Part shown: piece after piece, positions 1 through 7,010 of the stretch
How the letters are laid out: each line of letters starts with the position of its first letter
Position numbering within the stretch: position 1 is the first letter of the stretch
NCBI GenBank assembly: GCA_030066295.1
Contig: JASJBX010000005.1
Location: 1 to 37,001, forward strand
DNA from: Crocosphaera sp.
Lineage (GTDB): Bacteria > Cyanobacteriota > Cyanobacteriia > Cyanobacteriales > Microcystaceae
Direction: 5' to 3'
Length of the DNA stretch: 37,001 bases
The notes under the pieces: model-generated
Told to the model about the DNA's origin: nothing
Database searches by the model: none
The model's input: the letters and a program-made list of their open reading frames with translations, nothing else
Translations under genes and position numbers: made by a program

Positions 1-356
1 TCAATCACAAAATCAGGACAAATAGGGGGAAACTTTTCTTGTTCTTGTCGACTCAAAGATTGCCAACGTTTTAAACTAATCCAAGCAGCATCAGGGGAAC
101 GATCTCCACCCTTTGGTAACCGAAAAATAGTCGAAGAACTAAACACTTTTCCCAGTTTAGTTTGACGGTTCCATAGTCCTAAGTCAATGATAAAATCAGC
201 TTCTCTATTCCCACTAATTCCCCCAACCGGTGGCATAACAATTAATTCTCCTTTGGCGGTTCTTTCCAGTTGCCAATCTTGGTTAACTTGACAAAGACGG
301 TAAAATTGTTCATCCGTTAGATTCACTGTATCTAAGTTTAAAATAACTGCTGTCAT
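1..356 (-). CDS. Uma2 family endonuclease-like protein (DUF820), 3' end cut by window
   Basis: Reverse translation from the ATG at 356 reads MTAVILNLDTVNLTDEQFYR and stays open for 118 codons to the window edge. It shows the usual Uma2/DUF820 layout: an N-terminal segment, a GGISGNREADF stretch, then RSPDAAW, which carries the Asp of a PD-(D/E)xK nuclease fold. The final visible residues are PPICPDFVI, just before the expected E-x-K half of the active site, which lies outside the window. Cyanobacteria carry many paralogues of this family and their in vivo role is largely unknown. Family call is good; activity is not shown. Confidence 0.8.
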   Translation of the reverse strand, partial: MTAVILNLDTVNLTDEQFYRLCQVNQDWQLERTAKGELIVMPPVGGISGNREADFIIDLGLWNRQTKLGKVFSSSTIFRLPKGGDRSPDAAWISLKRWQSLSRQEQEKFPPICPDFVI

Positions 357-402
357 CCCTCAATTTTCCCCTAATAATCACTTTAAATTAATTGCTTTTT
401 AT

Positions 403-1812
403 CTAAAAAATAACTAATTTCTGCCAATATTCTTTTAACCATATAGCCACTTTTCCTGATAACAACATACACCCCAAAAGATTAGGAATAGCTAAAGTTA
501 ATAACATCATATCGCTAAAATCAACCACTGCTCCTAAACTAACCACAGAACCAATAAAAATACAAGTTAAAAAGAGCAATTTAAAAATAATCGAACTGGG
601 TTGACCAAACACATAAGTCCAACATTGTTCCCCATAATAACACCAAGTAATCATGGTAGAAAAACCAAATAAACAGATAATTCCCACTAACACAAACGGA
701 AACCAATCGATTACTTGAGCGAAAGCCATGGCTGCTAAAGTAGACCCACTAATACTATCCCCCACAGACTCCCCATACATTCCCGTGGTAATAATCACCA
801 AAGCCGTCACATTACAGATAACAATGGTGTCAATAAACGGCTCTAAAATAGAAACAATGCCCTCTTGTATCGGTTCTTTTGTTTTCGCTACGGCATGGGC
901 GATCGCAGCCGATCCTAACCCGGCCCCATTAGAAAAAGCACTGCGTCTGATCCCTTGTACCAAAATACCGATCAACCCGCCTTCCATCCCAGAGGGGGAA
1001 AACGCTTCCTTGAACATCAAGCTAAATGCAGCAGGAATCGCGGTCAAATTAACCAGTAACACCCACGAACAGCCCAAAAGGTAAAAAAAGACCATCACCG
1101 GCACTAACTTGCTGGTAATCACCCCAATACGACTGATGCCCCCAATAATCACTAATCCCACCAACAGGGCTAGAATTAAACCATACAACCAATCGTACGC
1201 TTTCACCGCCGGAACCACCACCGCCAACGCCGCAAAAGATTGATTGGCCTGGAACATATTACCCCCGCCAATGGCTGCCCCTAAACCAGCGATACCGTAA
1301 AAAATAGCCAGTCCTTTACCTAATTTTTCTTTTCCCAACTCCTTTAACCCTTGGGAGAGATAATACATCGGTCCGCCGATAATGGTTCCGTCTGGGTTCA
1401 CAGTGCGATATTTTAGCCCCAACGTACATTCAACGAACTTATTGGACATTCCCAAAAAACCGGCCACTGTCATCCAAAACACCGCCCCGGTTCCCCCCAT
1501 CTGAATCGCAATAGCAACCCCGGCGATGTTTCCTAAACCGATACTAGCCGATAAAGCAGTAGCCAAGGCTTGAAAAGAAGAGACTTCTCCCTTTACCTCA
1601 TCATCTTGATTGTAGAAGCCTAGAGCAATTTTAAGCGCGTGTTGAAAGCCAACAAGACTAATGAACCCCATACGGAGGGTAAAAAAAATCCCTCCCATGA
1701 GTAACCAGAGGATAATCACGGGAAAATGGGCAACCTCAAAAAAAAGTACCCGTTCAATGACTGTTACCAGACTCGAAAACAGGCGATCGATATTATCTAG
1801 AAATTGATTCAC
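403..1812 (-). CDS. Sodium:alanine/glycine symporter (AGCS family)
   Basis: 469 residues, a normal length for the AGCS family of Na+-coupled amino-acid symporters in the inner membrane. The family signature is clear around residues 85-115, where ALSASIGLGNIAGVA is followed by GGTGAVFWM, and IGGPMYYLSQGL follows near 145. Around ten hydrophobic segments run through the protein. Substrate is probably alanine or glycine, but it cannot be read from the sequence. Only 4 bases separate it from the upstream CPP1-like gene, so the two are probably cotranscribed, though no functional link is evident. An ORF on the opposite strand at 728-1084 is a shadow of this gene. Confidence 0.93.
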   Translation of the reverse strand: MNQFLDNIDRLFSSLVTVIERVLFFEVAHFPVIILWLLMGGIFFTLRMGFISLVGFQHALKIALGFYNQDDEVKGEVSSFQALATALSASIGLGNIAGVAIAIQMGGTGAVFWMTVAGFLGMSNKFVECTLGLKYRTVNPDGTIIGGPMYYLSQGLKELGKEKLGKGLAIFYGIAGLGAAIGGGNMFQANQSFAALAVVVPAVKAYDWLYGLILALLVGLVIIGGISRIGVITSKLVPVMVFFYLLGCSWVLLVNLTAIPAAFSLMFKEAFSPSGMEGGLIGILVQGIRRSAFSNGAGLGSAAIAHAVAKTKEPIQEGIVSILEPFIDTIVICNVTALVIITTGMYGESVGDSISGSTLAAMAFAQVIDWFPFVLVGIICLFGFSTMITWCYYGEQCWTYVFGQPSSIIFKLLFLTCIFIGSVVSLGAVVDFSDMMLLTLAIPNLLGCMLLSGKVAIWLKEYWQKLVIF

Positions 1813-1816
1813 AAAA

Positions 1817-2437
1817 TTAACGTAAAAAGCTGCTACTTAGCCAAAAGACAAAAAAGATAGTGATGCCAATCAAAGACTGACTCATTTCTCCTGAAAGATT
1901 AGCCCCTTGTAACAATTGGGCGATGCCCCAGCCTAAAACAAGACCTAAAAATAGTCCGCCTAGGGTGATTAAGATAGCCCGACCCAGCCGATTTTCTTTG
2001 CGGTTCAGAAAATAAATATTAGCAAAAATTCCCAACGCTAAAAAGAGGGAAACCGAAGAAGAATTGGCATCAGCAAAACCAGTGATGAGGGCCAAGACCA
2101 GAAAAATTCCGGTGGGCCAGAGAATATCGTTAGACGAAGGGGTATCGATAAACTGTTGTAACCAGGGAGGGGAATTATCCAAAGAAAGGGACGGAGGGGT
2201 TGGAGGGGTTTCTCGTTGACGTTCGGCAAAACGAATTTTATCCGGAACCTTAATTCTACCTTCTTGACGGAGTTTGAGCCGTTCCATGATGATCGAATCA
2301 TAGGCCGCCTCGATGTCCTCAACGGTTTTGACGTCGTTACTATATTCTTGTGTTAAACGATTTTTAGCTGCTTGGATTTCCTCAAACGAGGCTGTTTCGC
2401 TGACACCAAGCTTTTCATAGGGTGTTTGTTCACTCAT
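1817..2437 (-). CDS. CPP1-like (DUF3353) J-domain-like membrane protein
   Basis: 206 residues. The N-terminus (about 5-60: TPYEKLGVSETASFEEIQAA, then a helix with IEAAYDSIIMERLKLRQEG) resembles a J domain but has no HPD motif, so it is not a classical DnaK co-chaperone. The second half has about four membrane segments (roughly 103-122, 127-146, 153-175, 186-205). This matches the CPP1/CDF1 family. In plants CPP1 is a chloroplast chaperone-like protein acting on light-dependent protochlorophyllide oxidoreductase; the cyanobacterial role is less certain. The start is well fixed by AAGGAGG about 7 bases upstream of ATG. It probably leads a two-gene unit with the symporter. Confidence 0.88.
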   Translation of the reverse strand: MSEQTPYEKLGVSETASFEEIQAAKNRLTQEYSNDVKTVEDIEAAYDSIIMERLKLRQEGRIKVPDKIRFAERQRETPPTPPSLSLDNSPPWLQQFIDTPSSNDILWPTGIFLVLALITGFADANSSSVSLFLALGIFANIYFLNRKENRLGRAILITLGGLFLGLVLGWGIAQLLQGANLSGEMSQSLIGITIFFVFWLSSSFLR

Positions 2438-2477
2438 TGAGAACCTCCTTGCATATTTCCTTCATCAAACCACTAAA

Positions 2478-2506
2478 ATAATTGAAATTATCATTTTGGG
2501 TGTCAA
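2478..2506 (-). promoter_or_regulatory. Candidate sigma-70 promoter of the CPP1-like gene
   Basis: On the minus strand a perfect TTGACA (complement of 2501-2506) is followed after 17 bases by AATTAT (complement of 2478-2483), about 40 bases before the ATG at 2437. The -35 is exact and the spacing ideal, but the -10 is weak. Prediction only. Confidence 0.35.
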
Positions 2507-2576
2507 AATATAGCATCACGCATTAAGGTTAGGATATTGAGAAAAGCTACAACTTGGTTAGAGCCTACTTTTTCCT

Positions 2577-2604
2577 TTTACACTGAGCTTAAGCACAGTG
2601 TAAA
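2577..2604. repeat. 28-bp near-perfect palindrome upstream of the CPP1-like gene
   Basis: TTTACACTGAGCTT is followed directly by AAGCACAGTGTAAA. The arms are complementary at every position but one (A opposite A at 2586/2595). There is no T-run directly after it on either strand, so it does not look like an intrinsic terminator. It sits about 140 bases upstream of the CPP1-like start and 150 bases downstream of tatA. The rest of the 315-base gap 2438-2752 holds the candidate promoter above and nothing else I can assign. Confidence 0.6.
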
Positions 2605-2752
2605 CCTTTTTGCCTTTTGCTCGACCCAAAAGGTGATCAACCATCGACGGGTATTTTGACATCGATTATATCCTTTCTGTACAAAATTGGCTGGCACAAC
2701 CTTCAAAAGATTTCACAATGTTGATCAGGGTATGCTCAAGACTTATCTGTAT

Positions 2753-3022
2753 TTAGGTATTGACCTGGGTTTTATCCTTATCCGTTGGGTTCGGATTGGC
2801 CATTTTGTTTTCTTCAAGTTCTGCTTTCATGGTGACAGATTCTTCGAGTTGTTGGGCTTCCCGTTTAAATTCATTTTCAAATTCTTTAGATGCGTCTTGA
2901 AACCCACGAAGGGCTTTCCCCAGACTGCGACCGATTTCTGGCAGTTTTTTCGGTCCAAACACCAATAAGGCAATCACTAATATCAACGCCATTTCCGGCA
3001 ATCCAATGCCAAAAACATTCAT
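2753..3022 (-). CDS. tatA: Twin-arginine translocase subunit TatA/E
   Basis: 89 residues. One N-terminal membrane helix (about 3-20, FGIGLPEMALILVIALLVFG) is followed by the hinge and amphipathic helix GPKKLPEIGRSLGKALRGF, then a charged tail. This is the standard TatA/TatE/Hcf106 layout: the pore-forming part of the pathway that exports folded proteins across the thylakoid or plasma membrane. TatA, TatB and TatE cannot be firmly separated by sequence; most cyanobacteria have a TatA-like and a TatB-like copy. The start is supported by TTAGGAGT about 6 bases upstream. No other tat gene is adjacent. Confidence 0.93.
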   Translation of the reverse strand: MNVFGIGLPEMALILVIALLVFGPKKLPEIGRSLGKALRGFQDASKEFENEFKREAQQLEESVTMKAELEENKMANPNPTDKDKTQVNT

Positions 3023-3116
3023 AGGTTACTCCTAAATATTCTTTATCCTAGTCTATCCTATTGTAAACCTTAGCAATGCTCTGACCATTGCCTGTTACCC
3101 GTTCCCTATTTCCTAT

Positions 3117-3139
3117 AAAAAAACCCCGAAAAGTCGGGG
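3117..3139 (-). terminator. Rho-independent terminator downstream of psbH
   Basis: Read on minus, a six-base-pair stem (CCCCGA/TCGGGG, 3124-3129 with 3134-3139) with a four-base loop is followed by seven T (complement of 3117-3123). It lies about 87 bases after the psbH stop, and should separate psbH from tatA transcription. Confidence 0.8.
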
Positions 3140-3225
3140 AAAATTGAACTGAGAGTCGAGGTGATAGACTTTCTGGAAGTATCCAAAACCCTATCACCAT
3201 TAATCACGAATCAATGACTCAGGGT

Positions 3226-3420
3226 TTAACCTCCCCAAGTAACGGTAAATCCATTGAGAATGAGAGAAGAGTTGTAAATTTGAAGGATGATTAACAGGAA
3301 GACTAAAAATAAGCCCATGAAAACTCCCATTAAAGGAGTGGTTCCCCATCCAGGTACAACCTTCCCATATTCAGAATTAAGGGGTCTGAGTAAATCTCCT
3401 AATCGAGTACGTTGTGCCAT
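3226..3420 (-). CDS. psbH: Photosystem II 10 kDa phosphoprotein PsbH
   Basis: 64 residues, the normal cyanobacterial length. The sequence begins [20 protein letters not shown], continues [16 protein letters not shown], and has one membrane helix (about 28-52). PsbH is a small core subunit of photosystem II near CP47 and is needed for stable assembly and quinone-side function. Cyanobacterial PsbH lacks the phosphorylated N-terminal extension of the plant protein, as here. psbN, often a neighbour in other cyanobacteria, is not recognisable on either strand here. A hairpin terminator follows the gene, so it is probably transcribed alone. No strong ribosome binding site precedes it. Confidence 0.97.
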
Positions 3421-3506
3421 AAGTTTTTAATCGGTATCTATCTAAGATTTACAGTTTATCAAAGAAGAACCCCTCATGGTAGATTTCTTGCAGGGAACTC
3501 GGAATA

Positions 3507-3545
3507 GGGGGAGACTGGAAGGGGAGGAGCAGGGGGAGATAGGGG
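3507..3545 (+). repeat. G-rich tract with four runs of 4-5 G (C-rich heptad-type repeat on minus)
   Basis: G runs lie at 3507-3511, 3521-3524, 3532-3536 and 3542-3545, separated by 9, 7 and 5 bases. In minus orientation this is a CCCCTATC/TCCCCCT-like low-complexity repeat of a kind common between cyanobacterial genes. It lies between the 102-residue ORF and psbH, 87-125 bases upstream of the psbH start. The plus strand could form a G-quadruplex; this is inference. Confidence 0.55.
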
Positions 3546-3558
3546 AGGAAAAGATCAA

Positions 3559-3867
3559 CTACTCATTCAAAGGAAAGAGACTGAGAAAGTTTTCTAACTC
3601 AAACCAGTATTCGAGAAAATATTCGTTGGTTAAAGTGGTAACAAATTCAGAAAAATCGATGTATTTATCCCAAGCTTGTTCGGTTTGGGCAATCTCTGCC
3701 GTGATTTCCCACAGGGTTTCGTAATACTCTTGTTTAGAAATTTCTCCTACATTTCTATATAAGTTGAGCAGTGTGTAATCAATGGCAATGGTTTCTTCAA
3801 CATTATGAAGAACTGCCTGTAATTTAATGTGGGTTAAAAGAATTTCGATAGGTTGAGAATTTTTCAT
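3559..3867 (-). CDS. Hypothetical acidic protein, 102 residues
   Basis: I do not recognise a family. The product is acidic and rich in Glu, Tyr, Phe and Leu, looks all-helical, and has no membrane segment or signal peptide (for example YYETLWEITAEIAQTEQAW). Codon use and composition look like real coding sequence, and the opposite-strand ORF at 3476-3724 is basic and low in complexity by comparison. It lies upstream of psbH in the same orientation but about 140 bases away across a G/C-rich repeat, so cotranscription is doubtful. Confidence 0.6.
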   Translation of the reverse strand: MKNSQPIEILLTHIKLQAVLHNVEETIAIDYTLLNLYRNVGEISKQEYYETLWEITAEIAQTEQAWDKYIDFSEFVTTLTNEYFLEYWFELENFLSLFPLNE

Positions 3868-4508
3868 AATTTAAACACTTGAACCAATAAACTAAATAAT
3901 TATGAGGTTGATGACCGAGAAAGTGAGGCGCAAAAATAGAGATATTGATGTTAATTTAAACAAAAAATCGAGGATTTTCTTGGGGGTTTTTAGGGAATTC
4001 TCAAAATTTTGTCAAATCAATTCAGTAATTTTTCTGACAAAAGACAACATGAATCTCCATACTTCTATGAAGTATTTGTTGACTGGCATCGGTAATAGAC
4101 AAAGATGGCTAATATTCGTTAACTCTAGGGTTAAATTTTGTGTGCTGTTTCCAAGGAAACCATTGTTCCGCTTTTACATTTTCTTGTACATCAGAAATAG
4201 AAAATCCCTCAAACTTAGATAGCTTAAACCATAAAACATTAGGAGCAGAAAACGAAATACTACTTAACTGTAAGCAGAAATACAGTCCTAACGTGATCGT
4301 ACACGCTTCAAAAAATTTCCCAAACATCTCACACCACCTCGTGACATTGAATCACAATCATTAAATTAGACTAGCTAGTCCAATTACTCTTCCACTCTAT
4401 TACGACTTGATTGCTGATGAGTATGACGGGGTGAAACCGGACAAAGTGTCACACTCTTTGATGAACTTAACAAAAATTTTATCATTATTATGGTAATGGT
4501 TCTTAATA
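3868..4508. other. 641-base stretch with no convincing gene
   Basis: AT-rich. The plus ORF at 3902-4222 is basic, Phe/Arg/Lys-rich and looks like chance. The minus ORF 4109-4327 is listed separately with low confidence. Also visible are a 17-base hairpin (ATACTTC, loop TAT, GAAGTAT at 4059-4075) and a perfect 12-base palindrome GACTAGCTAGTC at 4369-4380. I see no RNA gene. Confidence 0.4.
4109..4327 (-). CDS. Possible small exported protein, 72 residues
   Basis: The product starts MFGKFFEACTITLGLYFCLQ and continues LSSISFSA, which reads like a signal peptide with possible cleavage around residue 28. About 44 polar and aromatic residues follow. GAGGTGG lies about 7 bases upstream of the ATG, which supports translation. 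I know no matching family. An overlapping plus ORF at 4140-4364 competes for the same DNA. It could be a real short gene or a decaying one. Confidence 0.35.
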   Translation of the reverse strand: MFGKFFEACTITLGLYFCLQLSSISFSAPNVLWFKLSKFEGFSISDVQENVKAEQWFPWKQHTKFNPRVNEY

Positions 4509-4769
4509 ATGGCCATGAAAGTCTTATATTTCCTAAAAATTAACAAAAAAAATGCAAAACCACACAATTTAGGCTTAGCTGTCTGGCAACTCCTACTCCT
4601 TATTGTTTTCTCTGGAACGATCGCTTATTTGATTTTATTCATCCAACAAACTCAGATGACTCCTGTTGACTGTAGCGAAAAAGATAAGAACAAAGATAGG
4701 TGGGTGAAATGTGAGGAAGAAAACATTAATCAGAAAAAAGAGCAAATGATTGAAAATTTAAGAAAATAA
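4509..4769 (+). CDS. Hypothetical small single-pass membrane protein, 86 residues
   Basis: A basic N-terminus is followed by one strong hydrophobic helix (about 25-47, LAVWQLLLLIVFSGTIAYLI), then a highly charged Lys/Glu-rich tail with two Cys (CSEKDKNKD and VKCEEEN). By the positive-inside rule the N-terminus should be cytoplasmic. The family is unknown to me. The ATG two codons downstream (4515) is an equally possible start, since no clear ribosome binding site decides between them. The cupin gene follows 54 bases later on the same strand and may share its transcript. Confidence 0.55.
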   Translation: MAMKVLYFLKINKKNAKPHNLGLAVWQLLLLIVFSGTIAYLILFIQQTQMTPVDCSEKDKNKDRWVKCEEENINQKKEQMIENLRK

Positions 4770-4823
4770 AAATTAGGGTTTATAATTAGGTCAGTTAGAT
4801 TATTACTGATAAATTTAGGATAA

Positions 4824-5288
4824 ATGTTGCTAACACTTTTAGAAAAATTAGGACGAAAACGGATTATCTATGATCGAAATGGAATTAACCCTTATTTGAT
4901 CCGTTATTACTTACTTTTTTCCGATAAATTAACAGAAGCAGATCAGCCTCGTTCTCTTCCCTTCAATCTCATGTTACACTACATTTGCTTAAGTGATCCC
5001 GATGATTTACACGATCATCCTTGGTGGTATGCAACCCTAATTTTAAAAGGAGGTTACTGGGAAATTACTCCAGAAGGTAAGTTTTGGCGCGGTCCAGGTC
5101 ATTTTCGGATTCGCTCCCCCCACTCCCTTCATCGTATCGAAATTTCTGCTGATTCTCAAGGTTCCTGGAGTTTGTTTTTTTGCGGTCCTAGGATTAGAGA
5201 CTGGGGGTTTATTAAAGAAGGTAAATGGTTAGATCATAAGCATTACTTAAATCAAAGAAAGCAGAAATTTTCGGAAGTATCACGTTGA
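4824..5288 (+). CDS. Cupin-fold protein of unknown substrate, 154 residues
   Basis: The centre looks like a small single-domain cupin. HDHPWWYATLILKGGYWE gives two His (63, 65) and Glu80 as in cupin motif 1, and RIRSPHSLHRIE gives His103 as in motif 2, so a His/His/Glu/His metal site is likely. The N-terminal 50 residues (RYYLLFSDKL, LPFNLMLHYI) form a lead-in rather than a second domain. There is no signal peptide, so it should be cytoplasmic. Members range from dioxygenases to epimerases and binding proteins, and nothing here fixes the reaction. Confidence 0.7.
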   Translation: MLLTLLEKLGRKRIIYDRNGINPYLIRYYLLFSDKLTEADQPRSLPFNLMLHYICLSDPDDLHDHPWWYATLILKGGYWEITPEGKFWRGPGHFRIRSPHSLHRIEISADSQGSWSLFFCGPRIRDWGFIKEGKWLDHKHYLNQRKQKFSEVSR

Positions 5289-5317
5289 TTTTATTCAAAA
5301 TATTTTTTGAACAAAAT

Positions 5318-5343
5318 TCCAAAAATATTTGACTATTTTTGGA
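5318..5343 (+). terminator. AT-rich hairpin after the cupin gene
   Basis: TCCAAAAATA (5318-5327) pairs with TATTTTTGGA (5334-5343) around a six-base loop. It lies 30 bases after the cupin stop. The stem is long but AT-rich and no clean T-run follows, so termination is only a possibility. Confidence 0.35.
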
Positions 5344-5376
5344 GTAAAAATTGTTCTACGATATTAAGAAACCACG

Positions 5377-5625
5377 ATGACTAGAATCTATGACTCTCCT
5401 CAACGGTTTGAAGGGTTAGGGGTTGAGGTCATTTTTGGGTCAGGACACTTTATTAATTCTGATATTTTTGAGGTTAATGGACAACAATTAAAGGCACGCA
5501 ATTTTGTTATTGCTACCGGTTCTCATCCGACTGTCCCTAATATTTCTGGGTTACAAGAAAGCGGTTATTTAACCAATGAAGATGTGTTTTATTCAACAAC
5601 CTGTCCTGAGTCTTTGGCTATATAA
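5377..5625 (+). pseudogene. Internal fragment of a pyridine nucleotide-disulfide oxidoreductase (mercuric reductase/lipoamide dehydrogenase type)
   Basis: The 82-residue reading frame matches only the middle of this flavoenzyme family. It contains EVIFGSGHF, then KARNFVIATGSHPTVPNISG (the second FAD-binding ATG motif), then GYLTNEDVFYSTTCPESLAI. Complete enzymes are about 450-500 residues and have an N-terminal GxGxxG FAD site, a redox CxxxxC, an NAD(P)H site starting just after the LAI seen here, and a dimerisation domain. All are missing, and no continuation is seen in other frames up to the next gene. It is a relic truncated at both ends and should make no active enzyme. Confidence 0.8.
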
Positions 5626-5735
5626 AGGATTACAAAAAATATTAAAGCAATTTTTTGCTATCAGGCGATCGCTTAGCTAAATCAAGAAAATTTATTGTTA
5701 TACTAAAGTCAGCTTTAAACCTTGAATTATTACCC

Positions 5736-6461
5736 ATGAAACCATCAGTTTTAACCTGTTTCTCGGTTGTAGTAACTTTGTGTACTTATCCAGTTGTGAA
5801 TATACCTGTTACTTCTCCTGCAATGGCACAAGAACAACTCGTCAAAACCCTAACTGTAACAGGAAACGGAACGGTCACAATTCCTACTACTTTAACCCAT
5901 GTAAGTTTGGGAGTAGAAATACAAGAAAAAACAGCAACAGAAGTGCAAAAAAATGTAGCAGAACGAACATCATCCTTAGTGGATTTTTTGCGATCGCGTC
6001 CGATAGAAAAATTACAAACCACAGGAATTCGTTTACAACCTAACTATCAATACGATAATAATCAACGTCGGTTAGTGGGTTATATTGGTACGAATACTGT
6101 TACTTTTCGAGTGAAAACTGAGGAGGTTGGTCGTTTATTGGATGAGGCCGTCAAAGCAGGAGCAACTCGTATCGATAGAGTGGCTTTTACAGCAGAAGAA
6201 ACCGCCATTTCAAAGGCGCAAAAGGAAGCCTTGAAATTAGCAACTTTGGATGCACAACAACAAGCTCAAGCGGTTTTGTCAACCTTAAATTTTCAATCTC
6301 AAGAAATTATTAATATTTCTATTAATGGGGCCAATACACCCCAACCTCAAATGATGCCATCTTCAGAACCCTTAAGAACCGCAAGTGCTGCTGATAGGAC
6401 TCCTGTTATTGGAGGAGAACAAACCATTAAAGCGATGGTAACGTTACAAATTCGTTATTAA
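5736..6461 (+). CDS. SIMPL domain-containing exported protein (DUF541)
   Basis: 241 residues from the ATG at 5736. This start is preferred over one 27 codons upstream because it begins a proper signal peptide (MKPSVLTCFSVVVTLCTYPV, cleavage after AMA near residue 30). The mature part starts with VKTLTVTGNGTVTIPTTLTH, typical of SIMPL/DUF541 proteins, and runs through GYIGTNTVTFRVKT and AVKAGATRIDRVAFT. The family includes Brucella BP26 and human SIMPL. Bacterial members are periplasmic or cell-surface oligomers of unclear function, sometimes tied to stress. It follows the broken oxidoreductase and has no obvious operon partner. A HIP1 octamer lies in its 5' region at 5665. Confidence 0.88.
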   Translation: MKPSVLTCFSVVVTLCTYPVVNIPVTSPAMAQEQLVKTLTVTGNGTVTIPTTLTHVSLGVEIQEKTATEVQKNVAERTSSLVDFLRSRPIEKLQTTGIRLQPNYQYDNNQRRLVGYIGTNTVTFRVKTEEVGRLLDEAVKAGATRIDRVAFTAEETAISKAQKEALKLATLDAQQQAQAVLSTLNFQSQEIINISINGANTPQPQMMPSSEPLRTASAADRTPVIGGEQTIKAMVTLQIRY

Positions 6462-6491
6462 TTCAAGCAGCATTATCTCGGTGTTATTTTC

Positions 6492-6507
6492 TGTATTAAT
6501 TAATACA
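6492..6507. repeat. Perfect 16-bp AT palindrome
   Basis: TGTATTAATTAATACA is fully self-complementary. It lies 31 bases after the SIMPL gene and 154 before the next start. It could be an operator or part of a weak bidirectional hairpin; nothing decides. Confidence 0.35.
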
Positions 6508-6660
6508 AAATAAGCGATTTAATCTTTTTTTACCAACCTTTAAAAAATATTAATTTAGCTAGTCAAGAACAGAAATGAATGTTATCTATGTAGTAGTTTA
6601 ATAAAGCGACTTGCATTAGAGAATAATTACACAATAACAATCATACTAGAGGGCTTTTAA

Positions 6661-6858
6661 ATGTACGAGGATTTTAATTATATTACCGATGATAAATTTT
6701 TAAGAAACTATTGGTGGCAAGAAAAAATTACTTGTCAACGATGTCAGGGTAACGGAAAGTTGCATCTCGAACATGATGAGGATACAATTTCTTGTCCTCT
6801 GTGTGAAGAGACGGGGAAAGTACATCGTCATCAGCAACACAAGGCATCTGCTGCTTAG
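6661..6858 (+). CDS. Small zinc-knuckle protein (DnaJ CxxCxGxG-like), 65 residues
   Basis: The sequence has two Cys pairs, CQRCQGNG (about residues 24-31) and CPLCEETGKVH (about 43-53). Together they would make one four-Cys zinc site like half of the DnaJ cysteine-rich region. The rest is acidic and aromatic at the front (YEDFNYITDDKFLRNYWW) and His-rich at the end (HRHQQHK). There is no J domain and no membrane segment. Such orphan DnaJ-type zinc modules occur as single small proteins in cyanobacteria; a role in protein binding is inference. The upstream AGAGGG about 8 bases from the ATG may be its ribosome binding site. Confidence 0.65.
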   Translation: MYEDFNYITDDKFLRNYWWQEKITCQRCQGNGKLHLEHDEDTISCPLCEETGKVHRHQQHKASAA

Positions 6859-7010
6859 TTGGTGAACGGCTCAATTAAATCACAGATTATAGTTGGGGCT
6901 TCCAGACTCATTTTCAAATAACAAATAAAAGCTTAAATTTGACCGTCAATCCGCAAGGTTCTGCTTACACTATTATTGAGAATATTTAGCATTAAAATAA
7001 TTTTGACTTC

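Noticed and set aside
728-1084. 118-codon plus-strand ORF
   Set aside because: Exactly antisense to the symporter gene; no family features.
2577-2604. Terminator for tatA
   Set aside because: The palindrome is not followed by a T-run on minus, and it is 150 bases beyond the stop.
3476-3724. 82-codon plus ORF as possible psbN next to psbH
   Set aside because: It has no resemblance to PsbN and begins in the G-rich repeat.
3902-4222. 106-codon plus-strand ORF
   Set aside because: Basic, Phe/Lys/Arg-rich translation with no domain pattern; overlaps a slightly better minus ORF.
5655-5735. Upstream start of the SIMPL gene
   Set aside because: The 27 extra residues precede a normal signal peptide and would block its recognition.
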